A DNA stretch of 64,000 nt, taken from positions 215,619,648-215,683,647 of the forward strand of contig NC_134568.1 of the NCBI RefSeq assembly GCF_050947875.1. The letters are read 5' to 3'. The notes beneath the pieces were generated by a model. That model did no database searches. It was given only the letters and a program-made list of their open reading frames with translations, and was not told the DNA's origin. Below, piece by piece: positions 44,886-55,870 of the stretch. Both the position numbers and the translations under genes were made by a program. Position 1 is the stretch's first letter, and the number at the start of each line of letters is the position of its first letter. Source of the DNA: Dermacentor variabilis. Lineage: Eukaryota > Arthropoda > Arachnida > Ixodida > Ixodidae.

Positions 44886-45574
44886 TTGCGTATGTGCCGC
44901 ATTGGTTTCAGTACGCAAGGAAGATAGGCGCTGCCGAATATTAAAGGCTTTGTACAGTTTCGTCCCGTGATACTAGCACTGGTCCTAAATAACGCTATAT
45001 AACGTCTTGGGGTCATAAAAGTCTATTTCGTGTCGCAGCTCGGAATAAAGGTACGTGAGTTGCCCTATTTATGAATGCCTATTTGATACTGAAGATCACT
45101 TTCGTATTCTTTTTTTTTTCATTTTCCCTTTTGACTGGGCAGATAGCTAGATTCTTGAACGAAGCCACGCAAACGCAGCGGATGCCTCGTTTTTTTTTTT
45201 AGTAGTTTGTACGTAACCGATCACTGCGAGTTGTCGCCGTTGTCGCAGTGCTATTGTGGAGTCGACACAAAACCCTGAAGTCGTTCAGACGCATTCGAAC
45301 GGACCCCGAGTTCGAGGCCTACCGCTGATTTATTTTATCGCACCGAGAAAAAAGCTGAGGCGATTCGTGCTCTTCCACGTTCCCTCGTATACTAAAAATA
45401 ATACGTAAAAGCTTCTTAGGCTCAAATACACACATTTTAGCATTCGCCGAGTACCCGCGCCGATGTCGGTTCTTTCCACCGAAGCTTAGGCCTAGCGTAT
45501 CCGCCGAGTCCGTCTACATGCTATCGGCCGATCTAAGCTCAGAAATGAACGAGTCTAACAAGGATAAATCACTC

Positions 45575-45577
45575 CAT
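45575..45577. repeat. target-site duplication CAT (left)
   Basis: Direct repeat with 52585-52587, abutting the TIRs. A 3-bp duplication is characteristic of PIF/Harbinger. Confidence 0.7.
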
Positions 45578-47327
45578 GGGTGCTATGCAGGATGCGCCGA
45601 GTTTCTCGTTCACCCGAGTTTTACCCGAGTTTGCTCGACGGCAGTCAGTGAACGGAGATAGCGCGCAACGCGCCGAAGGTGCAGGCAAAAAAATATGTAG
45701 ACAAAAAGCCGCGTATGACAACATGAGCGCACCCTGCGCGGCACGCTGCTTCCACGTTTCAAGCGCAGAAGGCTGCACGACGAAACGCACCAGCGGCACG
45801 TATTGTTATCAGCGGATTATCGCAACTTAGCGAAACCGTGACTGTCCCGCTGTCTGTCTGCACACTTGCCGTGAGCCGCTTGCCCCGCCTTTCCCGGGCG
45901 CGTCAAGGGCGTGCCTTTTCTTTCGGGCGCTATCTTTCTTTCCTCCATCGAATGGGAACAGTGTACATGCGGCGCATTCTTGCACCTACACTTTCACTCA
46001 AACGAATACGTTAAAGTACAACAAATAAAATAATGAACATTTTTATTTCTCTAAGTATCTGTTTTTTGTTTTCAACGCTAGAAATTTGTGATGACAAACG
46101 GAGATCGAGCAAATTATTAAATTTTGCACTTCTTGCCGCGAGTGGCGACAGTGAGGCGAAAGCTTAGAAGCGGTACATTGAAGCGGGTCGCGCGCACGAG
46201 GGCGTTCATACGGTGATAAGTCGCCTAGGGGCGCTGCAGAGCTATTCTCGATAATGTCGGTCATGATCCATGGAGGGTCATGGCCACTCTTTCTCTATTA
46301 GGGGAATAAAAACACAGCGCCGCGGTACGGCTGTTCATCGCAGGCGCTTCACTAGGCCATTAAGGCTCCCGGTTTACCAGCTAAAAACGACACAACGGCT
46401 GTCGTTGCGAAATGGCGGTATGTTATTGTAGAGTGCGTAGTGACGCAGTTCAGTGAAAATGTACCAGTTTATCTTTGTGCGCGAAGCCTCTGCGATACAT
46501 TGCGAAAAGTGCGTGCTTCCCCAGCGACACAATTCATCGCTTGCCCAGTGAAGGTGCCTCTGAGCGCATGTAGTACGCAGTATATGAGTGTGTTGTGCAG
46601 TCGAAGGTGCTTGCAGATAACCTCTGCTGGAGCCAGCAGCGATCGCAGATGGATATCGTAACGACACCGTAGCACTCGCATTTTGGCAGGTGAGGGCTCT
46701 TGTGTGCAGTTATGAAATCAGATTTCGAACTGAGAGAGGTGTTGGAACTGTTGAGTGCGCAGTGCTTGTGATGAAGAAATGCCATTGCACTGGGTCTAGA
46801 AGAGCGAGGGATTCTCAGACGCTGATCGTGTTTACAACGCTGTGGCTCCGTTTCATCACCGATGACAGAGCAGCCATCTCAGACGACTGCTGCAATACGC
46901 ACTCCTCAGCATCGTCGTCCCCCTCGCCGCATCGACGCCTTGTAAGCACAGTGACGTGCCGATAATTATTTACTGTGCGCTACGCGCCACAATGCAGGCC
47001 ATGAAACCGTGTTGTGCGGCCATCTCAGCCCGAGAAGATGTATAAGCCAGCGACAGTCAACGCTTTGTTTTCGATAGTGGTGTTCAGTACATCACCGATG
47101 ACAGTGCGTTGTGCGCGTTTTATGTCGGCGGTCAAGATTGTTGATGCCTCTCAGCTCGACACCGCGTCGCTGTTGCCGGAAGATAAGTTGGGCGTGGCCC
47201 AACTGTAGTGGGTGCGCGCACAAGAGTTACATGCCTCGCGCGGGGCGTGACCTCTGGTTTTGATTGACAGGCGAACTCGTGCTAAACTCGTACATCGCGA
47301 AACCCCCTCCGAGTTCAACTCGGGAAC

Positions 47328-47970
47328 ATGGCGGCGGCAGCAGCAGCCTGTTTCATTGCATCCAGCGGCAGCAAGCGTCAGTATGAGCGTCTGGACCTGT
47401 TCACCCACATGACCGACGGGGAGTTTCAGCGTCATTTTCGCCTGTCGAAGACATCAGTGCGCTGGCTGTGTGACGAGCTAGGCGAAGACTCTCGTCTGCG
47501 GAGACAGCGTGGCGGGCTTCATTCGCTCACCGTCGTAGAGCAAGTCATCTGTGCGCTCCGTTTCTACGAGACTGGGAGTTTTCAGAGAAGCGTCGGCGCC
47601 GAGCGTTACATTGGACGCCATCAAACTACTGTTAGCCACTGTGTCAGAGATGTGTCTGACGCGCTTATCGATGCGGTAGTGCGTAAGCGGTGGCTAGCTT
47701 TCCAGAATACTGCGGCTGAGCGGGCATATATAAAAGAATGCTTCCTACTTCGTGGGAACATTACGAACGTAGTCGGGTGTGTCGATGGAACGTACGTAGG
47801 AATTAAGGCGCCTTCAATGTCAGCGTTACTGTGATTAACATTGAAGCAATGTTTAGACACGCCATATTGCCAAATTCGTCACTTCTGTGTAGCCGACTTA
47901 AATTTTGTGTTAGCGACATCTCACATGCGGCTGCTAATGATACTGACTTTTTCGCTGGTTGATGACTTTT
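47328..47970 (+). pseudogene. PIF/Harbinger transposase, truncated
   Basis: The open frame runs 168 codons from MAAAAAACFIASSGSKRQYE. Family features are FRLSKTSVRWLCDELGEDSR (about 38-57), LTVVEQVICALRFYETGSFQ, the helix-turn-helix-like RHQTTVSHCVRDVSDALIDA, and GCVDGTYVGIKAPS, where D153 is the first catalytic acid of the DDE triad. Just after this the frame ends (MSALL, stop at 47832). About 40 bp later, from 47872, FCVADLNFVLATSH and a second frame with AAANDTDFFAG resemble the next conserved block of these transposases. An indel at about 47820-47870 therefore broke the gene. The remaining acidic residues are not identifiable. No intron boundary is evident. Confidence 0.75.
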
Positions 47971-48832
47971 TGCCGATTGTTCTACTTGTCTGTCAGGGTG
48001 CCTTCCAAATGGCTCACTTTCTTGGGAAAGAGGTTAATAAATATAAATAGATAAATGGATATCACAAATTGTGTGAAGTAACCTATGAATCCTAATCTCA
48101 TAAAGAACTTGGGGTTCTTCATTGGTGAAGTTACTTAGTATGCACAATGCTGAATTTAGGTCATGCGTAATCTATCGACTGCACTATGAAACAGCGAGGC
48201 ATTGCACAATTTGTTCCAGCGCGAGATGTGGATGTTGCGCCAAGCCGGTTGTGCCTATGCATTTGTGGCGAAATGAAAATGCATTAAGAATCTTAGTGTG
48301 TTGGCTTGCATGAAGAAAATACTTCAGATTGTTTGCTCTGTTCACCGTCGATGCATGTGCCAGAGGTTCAGTGTATGTTCTTATTTTGGAGGGGCGGCGT
48401 TATTCTGGATGGACAAATTGTATATTTTCGTCTCATAATGGGGCTCTAACTCTTAAGCAGTAGAATAATGCACATCCAATGCTCTGCAGAACTCTCTGTA
48501 CATGATGTCATGAACCACCAAGGCAAAATTACACATCGGGAGAAATGTGGTGCAGATGCCAATGAAAAGTGCGTCTTTAACCCACTATGATAAAAATAAA
48601 ATTGCAGAGCAAATAGACCATTTGTGCAGCTTTAGAGCAATGATTGCGCAAAGCGTGATATGCTCAAATGAGTAAACACTTGCTGCAATGCCAAAGTAGG
48701 CTGAGCGACATGCAGCGTATATTGGCATTGAACATGTCTCGTAACCATTATTTTTATTGTAAGCCCTCGCTGTCGCACCTTTCCCTCTGGCACTCCCTTT
48801 ACTTAAACGTACACTGTATTTCCTTTGGTGTC

Positions 48833-48904
48833 AGGAATCAAAGGGGCAAGCATTAACCAGCCTTGCAGCAGCAAGACTGGTTAATGCTTGCCCCTTTGAT
48901 TCCT
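48833..48904. repeat. 72-nt near-perfect hairpin
   Basis: A 28-nt arm aggaatcaaaggggcaagca(ttaaccag) is perfectly complementary to 48877-48904. The interior also pairs (cttgc-agca-gcaag), giving a 34-bp stem with a single mismatch and a 4-nt loop. It lies in the non-coding interior of the Harbinger element. Confidence 0.9.
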
Positions 48905-49081
48905 GTGAATTTAGTGGTAAAGAATATGGCACGTGCATACATAAACCTGTGCTGCAAAATTTAACATTTGTGATTTTTTGGAGAGCTAATTTGTGTTGGG
49001 AAATTTCAAATATGTGCACCATTGTGGCCTAATAACTAGAGCATTGGTGATGTTGAAGACTGGGTGTATTGGTATAGTAGC

Positions 49082-49205
49082 TTGAAGTTTAATTGCACAA
49101 CAATTCGACGGGACACAAAGAAGAGAAATACACACAGCAGAATGCTTTGCTGTGTGTGTTACACTTCTTTTTGTGCCGTTGAATTGTTGTGCGATCCAAC
49201 TTCAA
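49082..49205. repeat. 124-nt imperfect hairpin
   Basis: The left arm ttgaagtttaattgcacaac... and right arm ...gttgtgcgatccaacttcaa pair over about 58 nt with scattered mismatches around an 8-nt loop (gaatgctt). The core acacacagca/tgctgtgtgt is perfect. Confidence 0.85.
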
Positions 49206-50581
49206 ATAGAGCATTGGGCTTCCTTGGTGCAGGACCGAGGAAGTGTGAGCTATTCGACATGCCAGTGCGTTGCCACACAATTATGGAAGTCGGAAGGTTT
49301 GCAAACAAAGTTTTGCTTTCAAATCCACCTGCTCATGTTGTACAAGCACTGATTGAAAGAACCATCATACAAAATAATGGTGAAATCAATGGCCTGTGAA
49401 AAGTGTAATTTGTATATAGACACTGTTGACATAATAGGTGCCATACTGGCCTCAAAATTGTACTGGACAGAGCAGTTTGTTTCCTATGTGAAGCACAACC
49501 TCCCATTACATGCTGTGATGACAACCAAGCTCATTTTGTTTTGACGTGCTACACAAAATTCACTGTAATCTGTTTTTGATTCTAAAGAAGTGCCAAACAC
49601 CACCTCTTTTTCAAGGACGTCGTGGGAATATTTGGCGAGACCTTTTGCAGCCCCTCATAATGGAGGTGTGGCCAGCCAGCTTTGCTTGGATGCCTTTATA
49701 GATTTCTGCTCCTGATCATTGTGTGCTATCAAGTTGCAGAAGTCTATGCAACTGGTGCAAGGCATTACGTGTTTCTATAGTCGGATACAACTTTAGGAGG
49801 CTGCGGAATCTGCACTTTAAGGCAGGTGAACACAAGCCTGTACCGATGGGCACGCACTCTAGACTGACATCGTGCCGCCAGACAGACTAATACCTGCTCA
49901 TTGGAGAGGGACTATTTCTTTAGACGTGGAGGCAATCGGCTGCTGCGTTTTGGTCATCTGGGCAGGGCCCCTCCTGTCTTCTGAAGTTTTTTCCGGCTGT
50001 AAAGGATGCTGCTTTTTATACATCACAAAAGGACAAAGTGCACAATTATTTGGCCTATGAAATGGATACATCAGAAGTGTGCTATGCAAGGGCTTAAGAT
50101 GTGTGAAATATAGTACATGCAATTATAAGACAATGTTAAAGAATATGTGGTATCGAACATGCATGTAATGACACATTTGAATCGGGGTGTGTTGCAGTCA
50201 TATGCACAGTCTATAGGTGATAGCATTATTAAGCTCCTGCTGTTTCCTGTCTTCATTGTGAATTACACACACCGTTCATCTTGTGGCTAATCAACATGCT
50301 CTGTATTCTTGCACATAGAAAGAACAAACAGCACAATGACGTCTATGCTGCATTAGTGTATTTCTTATTTACATGGTCCAAGAGTGACACAGGTTGTCTT
50401 AAGTTTTTGCCTATTTTGAAGGGACACCAATGCATGTTACAAGTCTCCTAATATGCACATCACAATGTTTACTGCAATAATTTTATTCATGTTCTTGAAT
50501 AATAAACAAAATATTAAACTGAAAGCTCCTTTATAAGGTGCCTTCTGTGGGCTCAACTGGAGAGCAGTGAGGGCACCGATA

Positions 50582-50697
50582 CTACTCTTGCAGAGCAGCC
50601 CTCTGGACCTCTGGCACACTCTCAACAGCACGTGCCTGGTGCTCGCCTACTGCCACCAGGCGGTTGAGTGCCTCCAGCAGCAGAATGTTTTGCTGCA
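50582..50697 (-). CDS. last exon of the Harbinger second gene (putative DNA-binding partner)
   Basis: The minus strand reads ttttttgcag, a good 3' splice site, then QNILLLEALNRLVAVGEHQA RAVESVPEVQRAALQE and a stop. The Leu-rich segment NILLLEALNRLV looks like a short coiled coil, the kind found at the C-terminus of Myb/SANT-like proteins encoded by Harbinger elements. Upstream exons should lie at higher coordinates but were not recognised, partly because an RTE fragment has inserted near 51040-51610. A polyadenylation signal (AATAAA on the minus strand, near 50500) follows. Function is inferred from context only. Confidence 0.5.
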
Positions 50698-51039
50698 AAA
50701 AAGTGTATTGGAATGAATCAGCCGCATACAAACCATTATTTACAAAGAAAAATGCTCGTTGCACTATTAGTACTAAGTTCCCTTAACTGTGGACACCTCT
50801 AGTGTAGTATGCATAATAAAACAATGCGTTGGGACAACGTTGCTTTATTTTTCATAACTGGGGTTTTCTTTTTCAGAGCCAATTGTCATGTTGATTAGTG
50901 TGCCAGCAGCTAAGGTGGCCCTGCACCTTCACGAGTCTCTACTGTCAGCACCACAAACCCATTTTTGCTCGCTGCAAAACAAATGCCTCACCCTACAATC
51001 CCGTCTTATGCGAGCTGATTGCATCCTATGCCTACAAAC

Positions 51040-51610
51040 ATATTTTTGTCCCATTACGCAATTTTCTACCACCCTCGGCTGTAGTTCTCTCTCCTTGACA
51101 TCCATTCTGTCACGCTTATGTAATCACCTGTTATGAATTGGCAACAAGTGATCGATTACGTGCATGGCCTACCTGCTGATTCCTTTTTTTTTTCTTAATC
51201 TCAACTAGCATATCAGTTGCCACGGTTTACTAAACCACTGTCTTCCTGCCTTAATGCTATCTCCAACAATTTTTGTTACTTCGCTTTCTGCACAGTCATT
51301 GACATCTCAAGTTTCTTTGTTGACCTACAGGTTTATGTCCCATATTGCATAACCGGTAGAATGCAATAATTCTGAACTTTTTTTCAAGGATATCGGTAAC
51401 GTGGCGATCACGATTCGGTAATGCCTTCCATGTGCTGTTCAACCCGTGAAATTTTTGTATAAGTTTCCTGCTTTATATGAGTACCTGCTATTGATATTTC
51501 ACCTGGATAAAGGTACTCTTCCATAAATTTTGCGGGCTTAATGTCACTCATGAATTTCTGTTATCTCACCAAGTTAGTGAAGGTTACCTTCATCTTTTCC
51601 ATATTTTCGC
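51040..51610 (-). pseudogene. RTE-type LINE fragment inserted in the Harbinger element
   Basis: Nucleotide-level similarity to the RTE copies: ccattctgtcacgc (51100) parallels ccagtccgtaaccc (34960), tttttttttcttaatctcaa (51185) parallels tttttcttgatttcaac, and gtttatgtcccatat (51330) parallels gtttctgccccgtac. This is the RT thumb/C-terminal region on the minus strand. Frames are heavily broken and both ends are ragged. Confidence 0.65.
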
Positions 51611-52587
51611 GGGCCCACTTGCATGTAGAAGCACGAACACTCATTGGTTTTCACTGCCTTATTTAAACTGCTGGACATTCAGTTCGTTACTACGAAAGCG
51701 ACTTAATCCGTGCACTCTTATTATGCTAAATATCAAACAGTAGAAATATACTTATCTGCAGTTTGTCGATGTCTCCTTCACTGTGTTGGTAGCGAGATCC
51801 ATCGTCGGTACCACCTCCTTGTCGCATCGTAGCTATATAAGATGTAATGTTACGCTATGTAATGTTCGTGACGCTCGCAGAAGCAGCACCGGACAAGTTG
51901 TTTCTGCAGCACTTCGCCGTGAACAGTAGGTCCGCGTTGCGATCTGTAAAATCGCCGAAGCTATTGGCAGTCTTTCGGGGTGCACGGAAAGATTGCTCAC
52001 GGAGGAACAGAATTATCCAAGAAATAGTGGTCATCGTCGAGCCTGATCACTACGTCGCGCACTGCAAGCTCGTTGTACGAGTTTGTTTACACTGGGCGTC
52101 TCCGATGCTTAGCCGCCATGCTCGCCCGGTGAATGGATGTGATGACGCCACCACAGCGTTCCCTCGTGGTATAATGCGAAGCGTACTAAATTACAAATTA
52201 GTCTAATGCACATTCAGTGTACATGTTGTACGCTTTAAAATGCTTCTAAACCACGTTAAACTAAGTAATAATATTGTACTAAATGCGTTTGTTTTATAAC
52301 TCGCTTGTGCATGTAATGCACTCGGTGGAACGACAAACAAGTGAAAGAAGGCACGACCATGCACCGACGGTATGATCACGTGAGCCCCAGTTAGTCGACC
52401 GCCCAGAAGGCAACGCCCAAGGAATGATAGCCAGCCAGAGGGAATCTAGATAAACCAATGAAACTGGAGGCTTGTCGAAAGATAAACTGTGTCTCGGTAC
52501 CATTCGTGCCTTCATCTTGGGGTGTCGCCAGAGCTCGTGAAGATCCCGAGTTTCGCCAAACTCGGCGCATCCTGCGTAGCACCCCAT

Positions 52588-53549
52588 ATTTCAGCTTTCG
52601 CCTCGGTGTTCTTAAGTAAACTATTTTGTGTGTGTGTGTGTCTACAGTGTCACCACAAGAAGCGATGAGCACCGACGTGACGCGTCATAAACACAGGTAT
52701 ATGTGCTGTCGCCGAAGGCTGCCAGAACTAGCCTACGCTTCTCTGACGAAGATATATGACTGGACAGACGTGTCGATTGAAACGCATCACTGAACTAAGA
52801 AAACGTTGCAAGTCCCTTGCGCGAAAAACGAGAAAATGCTATCAAAATTGGCAGTAACTGCCCATACAGCGTACCGGGTGGCCGGTTTATTTAGGACTTT
52901 TTGCGAAGTTAAAATACCAATCGCGAGCGAAAATCGATCCTGTGGCACTTCTAAGCATGGTACTGAATACGGACAATTTTTTTTTCCTGATACAGCCGTA
53001 AGCTACAGTTGCTGGGCGATAGCGCATCTGCCATGCCTGTGCGAGACGTCTCTGTGTGAAACTAAAACTGCGAAACTAAAACTAAAGCATATGTCGCCGT
53101 GAAGAAGACAAGTCTACTTGTCGAAACGTTGGCTCCTGCTTTCACTTTTTTTTTTATTGAAGTGAATGTTAGGAGAGGGTGGCGCCTTTATGTGGTGGCA
53201 CCGGCTACTCCTTGTCACTTGGCTGACGAAAGAAATTTGCGCAATAAGGGAGAATAGTGACACTAAATATAACACTCAGTAGAACACCGGATCAATAAAA
53301 GATATGCAGTACATGAGTCCAAAGATATACAGTACATGAGTCGCAAAGTTCTGTGCATTAGTTCAGTCCACGTACGCATATATAAAGTCCGATGTTTTGA
53401 ACAACCAAAACACACAACACTTGTAATACACTCCAAGTACAGGACAGAATTATACATATTGCGTAAAAGTTGCGATCACCACATAAACCAACTATGAACC
53501 ACGAACAACGTTTATGCAACTCATTTAGCGTATTCGGATCATCGAATAC
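52588..53549. other. unassigned DNA with a hammerhead-like motif
   Basis: Non-coding. It has a short (GT)n at 52627-52640 and a motif at 53100-53127 described separately. Confidence 0.4.
53100..53127 (+). ncRNA. hammerhead-ribozyme-like core (possible Penelope relic)
   Basis: TGAAGA, then the 7-bp stem gacaagt-ct-acttgtc, then GAAAC. This follows the hammerhead pattern CUGANGA, stem II, GAAA, but the first core base is G rather than C. Stems I and III are not evident. Penelope-like elements are known to carry hammerhead motifs. A second similar motif is at 63088-63110. Confidence 0.35.
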
Positions 53550-54058
53550 TTAATATTTTCCCAAAATGTTGGTGTCCTCTAAAAACTTTTTCAGAGCAAG
53601 AAGCGCTCTTTTTTGAAGGCCCGCAGTTGGCCATGGGCCAAGTATCTTTTGTAGAGTGAATGTTCTTCTGTCTAATATAAACAAATTAGCTTGCAGTATC
53701 GTTCTTTGTGTATCGTGTTTCGAGCACTCGAGAAGAAGATGATGCACATCTTCGTCTGGATGGCCACAAGAACACTGCGGACTAGAGACACGTTTTAATC
53801 TGTACAAGAAGTGTTTCGTAAATGCAGTACCAAGACGCAGCCGGTGTACCAAAGTTTCAAATTTTCTGTTGTCTCTTAGAGTTTCCGGCATTGATAAGTT
53901 TATACATGGGTCTATAGAGTATAAATCCGAGTTTTTAGTTTGCTGGTCAAACCAGGTAGTTTTGTGAGACGACAAGAAATATGTCTCAGGATCAGACGGA
54001 CTTCACTACGCAATAGGGGAAGATTGGTTGTCTCTGCGTTATTGTGCGCTCGATTCGC
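53550..54058 (-). pseudogene. I-type LINE ORF2 C-terminal part
   Basis: From 54058 downward the minus strand encodes NRAHNNAETTNLPLLRSEVR, then after a frameshift near 53985 the segment SSHKTTWFDQQTKNSDLYSI, RLGTAFTKHFLYRLKRVSSP, the zinc-binding CSCGHPDEDVHHLLLEC and FTLQKILGPWP, ending near 53550. The same order occurs at the end of the long LINE (there CNACGVEETIEHLLCYC and FTLNKILGPWP). It joins the RNase H part at 54716-54960 across the solo LTR. Confidence 0.85.
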
Positions 54059-54062
54059 AGCT

Positions 54063-54711
54063 TGTTGCGTACTCCAGGGTAGCGTACCGTACTGCTGCCG
54101 AGAAGTAGCGGCGCCTGCCTAACGAAGCTCGACCGACATTACTTATTGGGTAGCGTGGCGTTGTCGGCGGGCTGCAGGCATCCGGTAGATCATGGCGACC
54201 AAGCAGGGGCGAGACGATTTGCTAGTGCGAAACTTGCACGGTTTATTCAAAGGTAGTTGAAAGAAAATAAGAAAAGCATGAAGTATGAAGTCTCAAGTAA
54301 GAAGTATATCAAAGTACATTTCGGAGCCCCTTAAATAGCTCTCTACAATTGTGGGCGGCATCTTGCTTCCATCGATGACACGTGACAGGCACGGAGAGAG
54401 GGCCCCTCCTCCTGCAATACCAAGCACGGGTAGGAGAGGTCGATCCTCTCATCGACGAATCCGGGGAGAAGGTCGGGTGAATGACCCCTCCGATGCACGT
54501 GGGCTCCGGTTCAGAGAAGCTCGGGTGAATGACCCCTCCGGTGCACGTGGGCTCCGGTTCAGAGAAGGCCGGGTGAATGACCCCTCCGGTGCACGTGGGC
54601 TCCGGTTCAGGTGGGGGTAGGGTGAATGACCTCTCCGGTGCACGTGGGCTCCGGCTCAGGTATTAGGGTGAATGACCTGTCACCACGTGGTGTCAGACGC
54701 CAACCCTAACA
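54063..54711 (-). mobile_element. solo LTR (649 bp), minus orientation, inside a LINE
   Basis: On the plus strand it starts TGTTGCGTACTCCAGG and ends CGCCAACCCTAACA, with the 4-bp duplication AGCT at 54059-54062 and 54712-54715. On the minus strand a tatttaag TATA-like element (near 54335) is followed by AATAAA (near 54245), giving the orientation. Removing the LTR and one AGCT joins the two halves of the LINE RNase H region in register. Confidence 0.9.
54474..54690. repeat. 48-bp tandem repeats in the solo LTR
   Basis: Four full units and a partial fifth of gggtgaatgacccctccgg(tgcacgtgggctccggttcag), with units at 54474-54521, 54522-54569, 54570 to about 54618 and about 54619-54665. The 48-bp period is a multiple of three, so it also produces a spurious repetitive peptide. 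Confidence 0.9.
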
Positions 54712-54715
54712 AGCT

Positions 54716-54960
54716 GCGTCCGTTGCAGTATTACCAGGAATATTGCAGTGCCCAGGAATCCACTGAAATGCAATTACGTGGTTCATTGCGCTTGCTTTTG
54801 TAAGTTCTTTGAGCGTCTCATACAATATCGAAGTGTTCAAAGAATTTTTCTTATTGCTCTGTATTAATGTGAGAGCGGCTTGCGAATCGCTAAAGATAAC
54901 CCATTTTTGCTAATGTGTTTCTAATGTTATGAAACGCAAAGCACACAGGATTCAGCTTGT
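54716..54960 (-). pseudogene. I-type LINE RNase H part
   Basis: The minus strand encodes KWVIFSDSQAALTLIQ, then IAFQWIPGHCNIPGNTATDA up to the solo LTR. The Asp of SDSQAAL matches the RNase H catalytic position. Upstream residues (ILCALRFITLETH) are interrupted by stops. It is 5'-truncated near 54960. Confidence 0.85.
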
Positions 54961-55019
54961 TCTCGTTTTGCTCGTCGTCTGAAAACTGCGCCTGGATCTT
55001 GACGCGGCGGGGCCAATGA

Positions 55020-55340
55020 TGACAATGGCCGCGCGACTGGCCGCTCGAGGCACTTTGCGTGTATTCGAGGGCTTCTTTCACGCTTGGAAAAGCGCTTTTA
55101 TGTAGCACGCATTGAGCAACACAAAGCTACATAGGGAGTTTTTCAGGTCGGTCTACAATTTTCTCGTCAACACTTTTCATCTAATTATAATATTTGAGAA
55201 GTTGATTAATTAATTAAGACTAATTACCTAATTAGGCGGAAGGCAAAGAAAAATAGTTTGAGTATCTGCAAGCGACGGCAAACAACATTACGTTCGTTCT
55301 GTCCAGCTGCGTGGCATTTGCGTATTTTTGAACTCTGGCT
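55020..55340 (-). repeat. foldback-arm repeat D, copy 1
   Basis: Reverse complement of 55890-56195. Landmarks ggcttctttcacgc, cttttatgtagcacg, gagtttttcaggtcg and gattaattaattaag pair with the other arm. A third copy follows the long LINE at 61046-61176. Confidence 0.75.
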
Positions 55341-55868
55341 AAAGAGTATACACGCGTGAAGTGAAGGCGGCTCGTTTCCCTCTCCGTGAAATCTCTGGAG
55401 CTTTCTGTTGGATCTGTCGGGTAAGTTTCGGCAGGATAAAGCTTTCCCGCGTGTAGCTGACGCCCACAAATTAGGAGTGCAAAATTCACAGAGCTACACG
55501 CTTGCCTAATATCAGCCATAAAAACGATGTTATCCGAGCAATCATCGATGGAAAGACCTTCAGACTACGCAAAATCAGCTTGAGATCGAAAAGATTTAGG
55601 TTTAGGCAGGGCAAAGATTTTAGGCAGGGCACTCAGCCGCGGCGGCGCATTCACAAGGAAATGCACTTTATAAGAGCTCCATTGAGAGCTGGGCAGGCCT
55701 GTTTTCTTTCTTTTTTTCCGCTTCGCAGACTGAATGTTTTAATCTGGAGGCCGCTTGAACGTGGGTCGGTATATAAAAACGTAAACCGTGCTCCTATGCA
55801 GCGTGTACAATCTTTGCCAAATATTTTACGAGTCTCTGTGAGTGGAGCTGCATTCTGGCCGTAGTTTA
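55341..55868. other. spacer between divergent D repeats
   Basis: Non-coding. A 120-codon plus-strand ORF (55502-55864) shows no domain. A short phrase taggcagggca is duplicated near 55601-55640. Confidence 0.4.
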
Positions 55869-55870
55869 TA

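Larger units (their letters stand above)
45578..52584 (+). mobile_element. PIF/Harbinger DNA transposon (7.0 kb), degraded
   Basis: The left TIR starts GGGTGCTATGCAGGATGCGC and the right TIR, read in reverse, starts GGGTGCTACGCAGGATGCGC. They match at 26 of 27 positions through cgccgagttt. CAT repeats flank both. Inside are a PIF/Harbinger transposase remnant on the plus strand and the last exon of a second gene on the minus strand, converging as in known two-gene Harbinger elements. It also carries a later RTE insertion and two hairpins. The transposase is truncated, so movement would need proteins in trans. Confidence 0.85.

Noticed and set aside
51847..52206. 119-codon plus-strand ORF in the Harbinger element
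   Set aside because: No DDE, Myb or other motif, and no splice context. It could not be linked to the transposase.
54474..54690. CRISPR-like direct repeats
   Set aside because: The units are contiguous 48-bp tandem repeats without unique spacers, inside an LTR of a eukaryotic genome.
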